Positions 35,420 to 47,639 of a DNA stretch of 64,000 nucleotides are shown piece after piece. Both the position numbers and the translations under genes were made by a program. Numbering within the stretch: position 1 is the stretch's first letter; every line of letters begins with the position of its first letter. The notes below the pieces were generated by a model that made no database searches, was not told the origin of the DNA, and saw nothing but the letters and a program-made list of their open reading frames with translations. Location of the stretch: the NCBI GenBank assembly GCA_004154925.1, contig QJNS01000015.1, positions 434,001 to 498,000 on the forward strand, written 5' to 3'. The stretch comes from Monosporascus cannonballus. Lineage: Eukaryota > Ascomycota > Sordariomycetes > Xylariales.

Positions 35420-37065
35420 TCTAATAATTATGATATGGAATAGCTTACAAAGAAATCGAGAATAAACCTAGCCGTTTAAGCTAAGAAAAATAATCCGAAA
35501 ATTCATTATAAAAAGTTTAGTTTTGTATATAATATCTTATATTTTACCTTAAAGACGTAATCTAACGGTATACGCGTCTAAGCCGATATTATCCCTTTTT
35601 TACAAAAACTAATACCGACCGAAAAAAAAATCGATCGTCGAATAGATCCTTAATCTAAATACGCGAACGTTTCTTATCCGGCGTTAATACGTTAAAAATA
35701 TGGCGAATTTATTACTTACGCAACGCGTTACGGAACGCGTCGGGGTTAATTAGATATCTAACTTTGTTAAATAGCAAAAAAATTCGAAACGCGTTTAAAT
35801 CGAAAGATAAATTATTAGAAGGTTTTATATAACAATTTGGAAATATTTCGGAAATAAAATAAGTTTATCTGGGTTATAATCGCAAAATACGGTATTGCAA
35901 AAAAGGATATTTATAACTTTAATAATATGGAATTTTTAACAAGGTTTTTTATAATAATAAGTATAATTATTACTAACCTTAAAAAACGTAGAAAATTTAG
36001 ACTAACTTAATAAAGATATCGGGAATAATTTACGGTAATATAAGTTATTGATTTTTTAAAGTTGGGTTTTACCCTTATTTATTATCTTTATCGGGAAAAA
36101 CCACTTTTTTCGCTAGTTCGCCGATAATCTATTTTTATCCGACTAAAGATTTGCTATAAATGAAAACCACTGGATAATAAATAAAGTAGGTTTAAAATAA
36201 ATGAAATATTTTGATAAACATATTAAAACGCGTACCAAAAGTTTAAAACGTTTTTTTATCCTTAAATGTTACGAAAATTATTATTCGATTGAATTCGAAA
36301 AATATTACCAAACCAATAATATTATTACACTTTATATACCTACACATTTTTTATCGCCTTTAACCTCTTAACGTATCCTATTTTTTTCGTATTAAAACGC
36401 GCGTATTTACTTTATATCGAAAGTTTTATACGGCGATGCGTTACCCATATTGTCAAAGAAAATTCTATCGCCGGTTTTCGCAACGTATTTAAAACTATTA
36501 TAACGACTGACAATATCAAATCCGGATTCGCAAAACGGGATTTATTTCATTCGATCCCAATCGCATCTTTTCCCAGCTAAAAATTTAATTATACTTATAT
36601 CGACCGTTTCGCCGTTTATCTTTATTAATTCCGTTATTTTCCCACTTACGAAAACCCCTAAAAATGTTATTTAGAAGAAAAAAAAAGAATTAAAAATTAC
36701 CAAGGTAATTTGTTAACAAAAATAATTAAATTAATTATATTTTCAACAAAAAATAACCTAATACTCTTGTACGAAATCGCTTATTTTCGAGAGGAAAATA
36801 ACTACTTTCGCGAAACGAATTACGTCCTTAATAAACGCCGAAAAATCAAAAATATACGTTTTTAAAAAGGAAAAATACTTACTACAAGGGAGATATAAGG
36901 TTTTATAATCACGAAAAAAGGTAATAGTAAATAACCATAGCTAATAACGGCTGAAAATAATTGTTACAAAAGAGTTCAGGCGAAAAAATAAAAGTATGGC
37001 ATCTGCGGCAAGCCCGGACATAATGCGCGTATTTATAAGAAAACTACAAATATGTCTAGCGATAA
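35420..37065 (+). pseudogene. Fot1-like DDE transposase, broken
   Basis: Cut-and-paste transposase of the DDE_1 type. A block at 35,887-35,990 reads KYGIAKKDIYNF followed by NNMEF, the counterpart of the family motif KYGI...IYNFDE.GF, with the first catalytic Asp changed to Asn (35,921-35,923). Further on are WIINKVGLKMKYFDKH-type and EFEKYYQTNNIITLYIP blocks (about 36,170-36,340), the region of the second Asp, where the expected Asp codon is also gone. A C-terminal CCHC knuckle at 36,995-37,036 keeps the second Cys and the His, with the first and third Cys changed to Tyr. Many in-frame stops, and probably a frameshift near 36,400. Inactive. Confidence 0.85.
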
Positions 37066-37137
37066 AAACTTCGACTAATTTAAATTAGTTTATTACACTA
37101 TGGTTATTTTATTTGAATTTATTGTTGCGAAATGCCA

Positions 37138-37184
37138 AAAAGTGTCTAGCTTATTTATGTGTCCAGCTTACTTGTGTAATACGT
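37138..37184 (-). repeat. Right terminal inverted repeat of the Fot1-like element
   Basis: Reverse complement matches the left TIR: ACGTATTACACAAGTAAGC, then GGACACATAAATAAGC, then CTAGACACTTTTT. It also carries the doubled TAAGCTRGACA motif and is less mutated than the left end. Confidence 0.9.
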
Positions 37185-39316
37185 TAACGGAAATTAAGAA
37201 TTACGTTTTTAATAAAGCTAAATTAATTAAATACAGAGAACGAAAACGATTATAAAATATCGTTCGTCTCGATTTTAGTTAAATAAATAAGATACGATAA
37301 TAAGAATTTAAGTTTTGTCGATAAAGTAAGTTTAAACTTAAGTTTATTTTACTAGAAGAATATAAATAAATATTTGAAATTGCTAATATTTTATTTTAAT
37401 TAAAAGTTATTTAAATATAATAAATTTAAAATTTTAACGTTTTTAAACAAACACTAAAATCTTTCGAGTATTAAGATATTAAGTACTTTTATATTAAAAT
37501 TTATGCTAGACATAATATAACAATTCTAATTTGTGAATTAATATAATACATTATTTTAAATAGATGATATTAATAAAATAAAATTATATCGTAAAGAATA
37601 TATTTATCGAAGCAATTATTAAATTCGTAAAAATATGTTTTCTAATAAATAAAAATATATATATATATATATAGAACAACTCGGTTGTCTTGTATTTGAT
37701 AACAATTAAAATATAATATTTTCTTAAGTTTACCCATAATCGGTTTTATTTAAATATAATATAATTTTCGATAACACGTTAAAATTGAATAATTAATAAT
37801 AGAATTTTTAGTTGAAAAAGAATTGTAAAATAAATATATAATTTAATTAGTTTTCCTAAATATTTTAAAAGCTGTATAAAATATTAAAATTACCGACAAT
37901 TCCGTTGAAAAAGCTTGGAAAATTTTATATATAATAGTAAATAAAGGTTTATTAATTTTAATATTTCGACCGTCTTGTATATTAGGTTAAGTTTAAAATA
38001 TAGTCCATTAAATCATATTATAAATGAAATCGATTTATGAAATGAAATATATATAACTTTATTTCAAAAACGATATGTTATTTTATAAAAATATTATTTT
38101 TAATTAATTAGTTTTTAAACATTTTTTAAAACCGACAATATATACTATTTTAAGGAATTCCGCGTTTTAAGGTTCAATATAAATAAATAATCATTTATAT
38201 TTGCTAATATTATATTAATTCAGTAACTTTGTAAAGGAAGAAAAATACAGATAAATATATAAAAATACATACTGTGTATAATAATAAATTAAAGCAAAAT
38301 AGTATTTTTTTTATTAATTGCCGAAACAAACATGCAAATAGGGAGCGACTTTCACTAAAATAAATTAATTTATAATTAATATAATACAAAAAAGTTAGAA
38401 ATTATTTAGTCGGAATTAAAGAAGATTTATTTAAGTTTTAGTAATGTTTTTAAAAACTTTATATTTGTAGATATTTAAAAAAACTCAAGTTGTAAATATA
38501 AGAAGATAATTAAAATACAAAATATTAAATATTTTAATGTCAAATTTATTAAATTGTTGTAATGGTTTAAACTTTTAGTTATAAATATTGAATATAAACT
38601 AAAGAAATTAACAAAGTAGTTTATTCGAATAATGATGTAATCTAACTGAATATATTATTCTCTTAGTTAAATATGTTATTAAACTTCGTTTTTAAAAAAG
38701 AATGGTTAATAGTATTATTGATATAGGAATTAAATTAAATAGTATAATTGTGTCATATATTAACAAATTAGGTAATAATACGATAAGTATATTGTTTATA
38801 AGATTTAATTTTTTTAAAATGATTAAATTCGAAAACGTAAAAACAACTCTATAACGATAAATTAACCGATTATTAATTATTATTTTTTTATTTTCGATTC
38901 TATTTAAGTAATACAATTATTAATATTAAAACGCAATTTTGCATTAAAATAGAAATTAATATTAAATATAGATTTAGAGGTAATAAAGGGAAATTTAAAT
39001 TTTCGCTCGATAAAATATATTATTTCTTAATATCGGCGGAGTACATTAATAATAATACTTGCGCAGATATTGACTTTGAAAACCTATAGTTAATGAATTT
39101 ATAAATCGTTTTATTAATATATATAAGTGTAATAGCAAAAAATAAATAAACTCGTAATAAGTTTAATATATTTTCGAATAAGCAAATGTATTTTAATTAA
39201 GATTATGAAATTATTTATAATATTAGAAAAATATGTTAAATTTCTGCAATAAAATTTTAATTTAATTTAGTAACAAAAGGTTGCCATATTCGTTATATAT
39301 AGTTTTATATGCAAAA

Positions 39317-41790
39317 TGTGACGGCTAGGTAGTTGAACCAATTATTAAACCTTAGTCGTACGGGTTTATCTTAGCAGGAGTATCGTAGGACTTTATAGCA
39401 ATAAAATAACTTAATTACGTTTCTTAATATTAAGGTATAAAAGTTATATTATAAACGATTAATATTAATAAGTGTTGCAAATTGAAGCTATTTAAATTAT
39501 AGAAATAATAAATGTATATATTTTGATTTGATTTATTAGTTTATTATCAGTAAGTTGGTAATTTAGGTTATTGGCTTTTTATTAATGAGTTGGTAATTTA
39601 TTACGTAATCTACCTTACCGCGTACTTGTGGTTGGGTTCTAGCAGATCGTTTTTGGAGACCGTGGCTTGCTGAGTTATAATACGATCTCCCTTTTTTATA
39701 AATCTTGCCTATAAGATTTTTCTTTTTTTTTCGGTAAGTTTCTTGCATATATTTAACATGTTTTCCGGTATCTTTAAACGTCGTTTCCGCAAATCCGAAT
39801 AATGACTTACCTTGGTTAATTTAATTAAATTTAAAGGTTTTAACGCGATATTTTAATTTTTTTGTTCTGCTCGGCAGCTTAATTGTTAAATAATGCACGG
39901 GGTTATTCGTTATAAAAAGTGTTTTTATCAAGGTCGTTTATGCGATGGAATAGGAGTTCCTGTTGTTAAAAAATACTTTACGTTATTATCGTCTTTAATT
40001 AATTATTTGCAGATATTATTATTTTTGTACTTTTTTAAATTTTATTCTTTATAATCTCTTATCTTTTCTTTCCTAATAACATTTATCACTTATTTATGTA
40101 CAATAATACTTATATTTACATATATTTTCACTTTTTAATACGTTTAAATAGTTTATTATAGGTATTTTTAAACCGTTAAAATCTTTTAAGCGTTAAAGTT
40201 TTTATATTAATGCGGATCTTGAACAGTTAATTCAGTAAATAAGTCATCTGTTAATTAATAATAATATTTCCGATATTATCAAACACGGTTAAATTAGATA
40301 TAATTAAGATCTCTTAAATCTCGATTATTTTTCAGCATATTATCGTTACATTCTTAAAGCTTTAAAGCACTCCATATTCGCTAAAGTTTCTATCTGTAAG
40401 ATAAACAAATTTTTTGCGCCTTAACTTTAACCTAATAATAAATCGATTAATTTATCCGAATTTCGTAAAAGTCAAAATCCTATATATTATTAAGCTTTTA
40501 TACTCGAATTATATCTTTTTTTATATATTGAATTTATAATATTATTAAAAGTAATAATTACTGTTCTTTTATAATTTCAGTTATGAATAATCTACTTTTT
40601 CTTAGACCCTATTATCCTTAGCAAAAAGTATAGCAATTTATCGAAGGTAATTTAGTAATTTCTCCAATTTTAAGTACTGTCGAGCAGTTTTCTAGAGGTT
40701 ACCGATCAATAACGTCAATATCTAATATTAACGCTAAAGAATATTTTTCATCCTTAACTTCACCGATTTTTCTCGGTCTAAGCATCATTAACCGAGTTCC
40801 TGGTCCATTTATTAATGTTGGCAAATTAAACTCCGTTGATATTTTTTTCACATTTCAGTATATAGCCGACATTTGGAATAATAACGCGGTTATTATTTAT
40901 ATTATTTCCAAGTATTTCGATATAAGCAATTTTTCTTATCCTAACTTATTTTATCCTAATTAATAATAAATATTTGAAATAATATTTATTTCGTTTATTT
41001 TCGGTCCCTCTATAAGTCGATACCTAGAATAGCGAAATATCGGTACTAATTTTTGAAAAGCTGCTAACATCCCAATCGTCGATTACCAAAATGCTATTTT
41101 TTAAAAGCAAGCCTGGAATAAAAACCGAATTTATCGAGGTTACTCGTACCGGTCCTTTAGGTCAACTTATAGTACATCTTATTAAGGACTTTCTATACGT
41201 AAATAAGTTATTTATTTAGAGTTTTAGAATACTTAATTTAATATCTTACAAACTTTATAAAAAACGCCATTATATTTTTGAATTCTCTGAAAATTGCGAA
41301 ATATTTCCATTGTTCAAATATATATTATTTCTTAACTTCGCGGAAAATACCTATAATAATTATATCAGGTTAATCGACAAATATAATTATATATTTAAGG
41401 ATAATTAATTTCAGGATTTGCGAACGCGTTTAATGCAAAACTGCAAATTAAACTAAATATTTATCAATTAAATTTTAAAATTTTTTACCAATTTAATATA
41501 GGTTTCTTTTAATAATTGAATTTTAAAAAATTTACTAATCCTCGTTACCTAATTAAAATTTGCAATAATTCAAAAAGTTCGGATAAATCGTTACTTTAAT
41601 GTTTTAGCAGTTTTAATAATTAAGTATAAATATTAATTAAGACATTTTTCTTTATATTAATACTTTGCAAATAACTGTAATAACTTTTTTATCCGATTAA
41701 TTAATTTTATATATGCTATTATTATCTATTACTGCATAATTTTCGAATCGTTTATTTTGCATTTAAATTTTAATATTTATTTTATCAAAG
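39317..41790. other. Unidentified 2.5 kb segment, possibly a hAT-type remnant
   Basis: Less AT-biased patches occur at 39,317-39,390, 39,620-39,720 and 40,670-40,830. On the plus strand around 40,655-40,770 a segment ISPILSTVEQFSRGYRSIT resembles the C-terminal dimerisation block of hAT transposases (..S..ER.FS..RR.I...R..L). I could not find matching terminal repeats or an 8-bp TSD. A direct repeat GTTGGTAATTTA occurs at about 39,555 and 39,589. A 61-codon minus-strand open frame (39,563-39,748) is unrecognised and basic. Part of the right end could be the lost 3' end of E1. Confidence 0.3.
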
Positions 41791-42101
41791 TTTATAGTTT
41801 TAAGTTGTTAATTTTCCCGTAGTTCGATAATTACGCCGTTTAACTTTTCGTTCGTAATATCGCATAATCGACCTGGTTCGTCAGGTAATAATTTTATTTA
41901 GTTAAACTTTTACAAATTAGTCTACTTTTAATATTTTTTTTATTCTTAATAAATTACTTTTATCTGTAAACAAAGAAAATTTCCCATAATAACATCTTAT
42001 TAAATTTCTTTAAACGGTAAATATCTTAATTAAACTATTAATTATATACGGTTCCGGTTTACCGGTATTTCAGCTTTATGTTTTTGAACATATTAATATG
42101 T
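41791..42101 (-). pseudogene. E1 coding tail left of C2
   Basis: A minus-strand patch at 41,805-41,895 is open for about 30 codons, rich in CpG and well balanced in composition (DEPGRLCDITNEKLNGVII). Its position after the integrase fits the C-terminal tail of a gypsy polyprotein. No named domain was recognised. Confidence 0.5.
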
Positions 42102-42106
42102 TATAA

Positions 42107-42296
42107 TATGACGGGCACGATACGTAGGCTGAACGGAGGCACGGCCTAACGAAGGTTTATATTTAAGGTAAGAAGGGAAGGGGAGAAATAGCTAGCCACC
42201 AACGAGGTAGCTATTTCCTATATATATATAGGTAAGCTCGGGCTAAGAAATTCGTTCCGTAAGCCCGAACCGCCGTATAAGCTTTAGCTTATAATA
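42107..42296 (-). repeat. 3' LTR of C2 with adjacent polypurine tract
   Basis: 190 bp; the plus-strand view runs TATGACGGGCACGATACG to CTTATAATA. The minus-strand polypurine tract GAAAAAAGGGATAA abuts it at 42,297-42,310. Confidence 0.93.
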
Positions 42297-42319
42297 TTAT
42301 CCCTTTTTTCGCCCTTAAG

Positions 42320-45130
42320 AAATAACGAGATTACGGCAAGGCGGCGGCGGCTTTACTTATATTTTTTTTATCCTTATTTATATTTTTACGTTTTTGTTAA
42401 CCCCGTTTTTATTTCCGAATAATTTCTTAAAATTATTAAGGGTAATTATATTTTTGAAATTAATACGTAGTTTTTATATTAATTCGACATAATTTACCTA
42501 TTTTACAAAAAATTGTTTTCGGCGACCGCAACTTATATACTTATTTTTAACCTTTAATATATATTTTATTATATATTTTCTTTTTTTAATAATATTAATA
42601 ATATTTAATTATTATTTCAAATTAAATTAAATATTAAATTTTTTATTATTAACTTGAAAAACTTTCCGTTATATTTTAAGTATATTTTTAATGGTATATT
42701 TAATTTTACGATATTATACGGCGTAATTATAATAATCTTATATTTAACATATATTTCAAATCGTTTTTGAAATAATTATAAGGTAATTATTTTTTTTTAA
42801 AAAATATTAATTAATTATTTTATCCGTATTTATATTTATATTATAATAATATATATAAATTTTATATTTTTGTATAATGTTTTAATAAAATTACTAATTT
42901 TTTGTTTTAAAAATTAATTAAATAATTACCGGTATTTTGTTAATAAATTTTATATTATATCCGTAAATTAAAAAAAGCTTATTTTTAACGAAAGAATTTT
43001 GTTATTAAAAATTAATTATATTATCGGTAAAAATTCGGCTTAATTATATTATGCATAATTTATAAAATAACGGAAATATATAAAGACTTTTTATTTAATT
43101 GTTTATAATTTTATTTATTTAAAAAATGTATTAAAATATTATTATATATTTATTAAATCGTATAAATACGTTCAAAATTTATTTATTTAATTATTTCTTT
43201 TATTAAATATTAATTTTTAAGGAAACCGTAATATGTTTAATAACAAATAATAAAATATTAAATATATGTTTTTATGTTCTTATTAAATATTAATTTTAAA
43301 ATAACCGCTTTCGTTAAACAATCGTAAAATATTATAAAGAAATAAGGATTCCTTTTCATTTTATCGGTACATCGATTATAAAACTTATTAAAAAATTTAA
43401 ATAAAATTAATTTAAAATAAATAAAAACCGCAATAACTTTTTTTTCGTTTTTTTTATACGTACAACTTATTATATACGTTATAATTACGGCAAAAACGGT
43501 ATATATTTTAAATTTAGTTTAATTAATAATAATTACGAATTAATATTATTAATATAATTTTTTTTAAATAGCCGGTAATATAAAATTTATATACCTATTA
43601 AATTAATAATATCCGAAACGGTTCCTAAATAAAAACTTAAATATATTTTTTTAAAATTTAAAAAAGTTTTAAAATCGAAAAAAAAACCTTTATTATAAAA
43701 TTTTATATTACGTTGATAACTAGAAAAGAATTACGTAATTTTTGGGTTACGGTAGTATATGCCATATTTAAGATTTTATCCTTAATAACATTTAAATTTT
43801 ATATTTTTTAAAAAGGTTTTTTTTAAAAACATTGCTTTATTAAAAAGTATAACCAGTTATTTGCTATTTCCTCATTTTAGGTAAATTACAGTTATTAGAA
43901 TTTTCTGAATTTACGTAAATTCGTTAAATAATTTTTTTAATTAACCAGGTTATTTATTTTTTAAACTTAATATTTTTTCGTCACGAAATACGTTTTATAA
44001 TTTATAAAATATAATATTAAATCGGTTTATTAATTTATTAAAATAATATTTAAATACGAAATTAAAGGCGGATAAAACATTAGCTTATTAAATTTATTTT
44101 TTAATAACTCTACGCATATTTATAAAGTATTAAAGGTTTATATAATTTATTAAATTTATAAAAAAATTAATTAACCTTTAAAAGTTTTTAATTTTATTAA
44201 CTTTTTAATAATAATTAATAAAGTTTTCTCATATATTTTATAATTTTATGTACCTAATAATAACTTTCATAAAAAATATATCATTAAATATAAACGCTTT
44301 AATAAATCAAATTAAAATAAATACCTTTTAACTACTTCACCAAAATAATTTACCTTTATTATTGCTTATTTTCGAAAATTTAATACATAAGAATAAGCGT
44401 TATAATAAAAAAGTTTTTAAATTAATCGAAAACTTATTATTTTTTATTTTTCCAACGGAAAAGAAATTCCTTTTTACTTAATCGTAAAAGGGAAACCGTT
44501 ACCCCGTTAAAGCTTTTTATAAAGGTTTGGTAAAAGTTAACAAACCTAATAAAATTTCTAACCCTTTTTAAGTTAATAAAAGCCTTTTATTTTCGAATAA
44601 TAATTATTTTTTTAAAATCGATTTTTAGGTTGATTTTTAGTTTAATAATAAATTCTAAGTATTTCGTTTTTTGGATTACGAATTTATATTTATCCGGGTC
44701 CAATTTTAATTTTATTTCCGCTAAATGGCAAAATATTAATTTAATTTTAACTATATAATCGGTTCGAAAAACGGACCAATAAATTAATATATCGTTTATA
44801 TACGTAAAGTAAAGATTATTAAGGTAATACTTTAACGTAATATTAATATACTGCTAAAAAAATAACCGGTATACCATTAAAACCAAATAAATATATCAAT
44901 TATTCGAAAAACCCGAAATATATACAGAACGTAATTTTTAATTTTTTTTTTCCCTGGCGGATATATAACCGGTAGAAAGTTATTCGAATATTAAATTTTA
45001 TAAATTACCGGGCCTATAATAAAATTCGTAACGTTTTTTTATTAACGGAAAAAAATAACGGTTTTATTTCGTAATTTTAATTAACTTTTTATAATTTACG
45101 TAAAACCGTAAACCCCCGTTCAATTTCCTT
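42320..45130 (-). pseudogene. C2 pol: RT, RNase H, integrase
   Basis: RT entry block near 45,100 (NGGLRFYVNYK.L..IT). Polymerase box at 44,791-44,802 reads Tyr-Ile-Asn-Asp then ILIYW. Thumb block RNFIRFVNFYQTF near 44,530. An integrase-core segment near 43,330 reads YDCLTKAVILKLIFNKNI (expected D.LTK.V.LEP). The first RT Asp is lost exactly as in C1. Because both copies carry the same G-to-A change, it was either RIPed independently or inherited. Confidence 0.8.
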
Positions 45131-47425
45131 ATAAATAATACCAAGGTATTTAAAAAAATTATTAATCCGAATTTAATTTTTATTAAATAAATTTATAAAT
45201 ATTTTTCATAAATTCTTTTTTTAATATTTTATATAAAAATCCTTATAAAATTACTTTTTTAACCCAAAACATTTATTTTTAAGTTTATCGTTACGTTATT
45301 ATTATTATAATAAAATAATAATGATAAACCTTTATCGTTTATAAAAAAAATCTCGGAATTTCCATATTTTCTTAAAAAAACGTTCCGTTATATCCTTTAA
45401 GGTTAATTACGGCTTTACCTTTAGGGCCTTATTAATATCTTTTATAAAAACTACAAATAACTATATTTTATTTTTTTACGGCAGCTTTATTACGTTATTA
45501 CTGCGAAAATCATAATTGTTATTAAGTAAGCTTTTTTATACTTTTATAATTACCTTTTTAAACTGTTTTTAAGTTCTTTATTACATTATTTTTTTGCATA
45601 ATACAAACGTAATAACGTCGTTTGCAAAACGAATAAACCGTTATTTCGTTTTATATATAACATTATTATATTTTATTTAATGTTTTTCCAAAATAATAAA
45701 ATAAAATAAATCTTTAATTACGAATTCCCAACTTCGTTTTAAATAGCCGTTTAAATTTACGTTAACGTAAATAATTTTTCGGATTACAATTATTATAAGT
45801 TCTTTATTTTTCGCCAACTTTAACCGACAAAATATAATAAATATACATTATAATTTTAAACGGTAAATTAATTATTAATTAAATACAAAATAATAAATAT
45901 ATTTTTTATTAATTAGGATGTTTATATATATAATATTATTATTTCAAGCATTTAATATAAAAAAGGTATTAATTAATTTATTAAATTTTTTTAAATATTT
46001 TTAATACGTCCTTTCCTTATTAATGATTTTTAACAAAAATTATTTTTTTAAAATTTCGTTATCCGAGTTATTATTCCCGATAACGGCATCCCGCAAACTT
46101 ATTATTATAATTTCTGTTTTAACCGGACAAAACCGTTTTACAAATTTATATTTAAAGTATTCCTAATTCGAATAATTTGTAACGGTATAATAAAAATATT
46201 ATTTTTTTTATTTCCGAACTTTTACTTTATTATCGGAATATTATTTCGTATAAAACCAGTTATCCAAGCCCTATTCCGAATTACCCCCGGATCGGTTTTT
46301 TCGACCACTTTATTATTTATCCATAAATTTAGAAATTAATATAATTAATTACGTTATATCCATTATAAATATATTCCCTTAAATATTTATTATCTAAGCC
46401 GGTTTATTAATTTGGCCGACGTATTATTATTAATTAATTATTTCGTTTTTTCCACCGAAATACCAGATCGTCGTTCTTTTACCTATATAATAATCGGACA
46501 AAATTTTTAAACGATTAATTACTTTTTTTGCCTTATATACCTAATAATTATAATTATTATAAAGCATATTTTTCGTTATTAAGGCATTACGGAATTACGT
46601 ATTAATACTAGCGTTTAAAAAAATTACCTTAATTATTAAAAATTACCTTAAATTTTTATATTTAGCTAATTTAAATTTAAAATCTAATAAATAATTTTAT
46701 TACCGTTAAGTATTATTTTACTTTATACATTATAATTATTCCTTAACGGATTATACCGTTTATTTATTTTTAAATTATTTTTTATATAAAAAAATTATTA
46801 ATATTAAAATCTTTTCATAATTTTTTTATTTTAAACCAATAATTAAATCGTAATTATTTCTTAGTAAATTTAAATATCATAATATTTAAATAAATTATTA
46901 CAAAAAAACCAGAAATAAATTAATTCTTTTAATTTTCGTACGGAATATGGCGAAAAATAAACGGAACGTTTTTTATTTCTTATTTTACGAAAGCTATTTT
47001 ATAAGTTTACGATTCGCTTTTACAAATACGTTATTAAATAACGGGCCTATCCTAAATTTTTAACAAAACGGATTTTATTTTATAAGGGCTTTTTTTTTGC
47101 TTTCGTAAAAAAATATTTTTTTATTTCCGTTATCCGGTTAAACAAATTATTTATTGTTTCGTTATAACTAAAAATTAATTTAACAAAATCTTTTTATTAT
47201 ATATTAAAGTTTTAAAACATATTTACGAACGATTAATATTATAAATATTTCTTAATAATTCCGGATAAAATTAATATCGTAAACCTATTTTTAATTTCGT
47301 TAATTATATTATTTCGTAATTATTTCGCTATAAAACTTTTTTAACTTATTATCCCTAATTAGGGTATTTTTAAGAAATATGTCGCTTTTACTTAATTTCC
47401 TAAAAGCTATAATAAATTATAACCT
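45131..47425 (-). pseudogene. C2 gag and protease region
   Basis: Minus strand between RT and the 5' LTR. Frames are heavily interrupted. The 5' end has the AFT.FPKSYNKL segment shared with C1. I could not pin down the protease active site or a zinc knuckle. Assignment is by position and by collinearity with C1. Confidence 0.55.
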
Positions 47426-47433
47426 TAAATATA

Positions 47434-47623
47434 TATAACGGGTACGATACGTAAGCTAAACGAAAATACGGCCTAACCAAGGTTTATATTTAAGGTAAAA
47501 AGAGAAATAGAGAAACAGCTAACTACCAGCAAGGTGGCTGCTTCTTATATACATATGGGTAAGCTCGGGCTAAAAAGCTCGCTCCGTAAGCCCGAGCCGC
47601 TCTATAGGCTTTAGCCTGTAACA
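47434..47623 (-). repeat. 5' LTR of C2
   Basis: 190 bp; the plus-strand view runs TATAACGGGTACGATACG to GCCTGTAACA, followed by TSD TATAA. Confidence 0.95.
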
Positions 47624-47639
47624 TATAATATATATTATA

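Larger units (their letters stand above)
35337..37184 (+). mobile_element. Fot1/pogo-type Tc1-mariner DNA transposon
   Basis: 1,848 bp with inverted terminal repeats of about 47 bp starting ACGTATTA at both ends, inserted at a TA that is duplicated (35,335-35,336 and 37,185-37,186). Size, TIR length and TA target fit the fungal Fot1/pogo group. The transposase frame is on the plus strand. Removing the element restores the alignment of E2 with E1. Confidence 0.92.
33820..39310 (+). pseudogene. E2 gag-like and protease region, broken
   Basis: Plus-strand counterpart of E1 at 50.65-54.7 kb. The protease region is near 38,695-38,760 (segment NSIIDIGIK.NSII, compare NSIVDIGTESNII in E1), corresponding to an L.DSGA..N.IS active-site block whose Gly and Ala have changed. 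It is split by the transposon at 35,337-37,184. Stops occur throughout. The 74-codon minus-strand open frame at 38,692-38,916 is its shadow. Confidence 0.6.
33246..39316 (+). mobile_element. Gypsy element E2 (plus), 5' half, interrupted by a Fot1-like element
   Basis: It starts TGGGGCAGAGAGTTACGCC, matching the start of E1 read on the minus strand from 55,144. It follows E1 for about 4 kb through the LTR/leader, the gag-like region and the aspartic protease. Similarity stops near 39,316, before the RT. The 1,848-bp DNA transposon and its duplicated TA lie inside. E2 is more mutated than E1. No 3' LTR or RT/integrase is seen, so E2 is truncated. Confidence 0.75.
42107..47623 (-). mobile_element. 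Ty3/gypsy element C2 (minus), complete with TSD
   Basis: 5,517 bp with 190-bp LTRs at each end and a perfect TSD TATAA (42,102-42,106 and 47,624-47,628). The interior matches C1. It is inserted in E1 just downstream of the integrase. It is full-length but RIP-inactivated. Confidence 0.95.
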
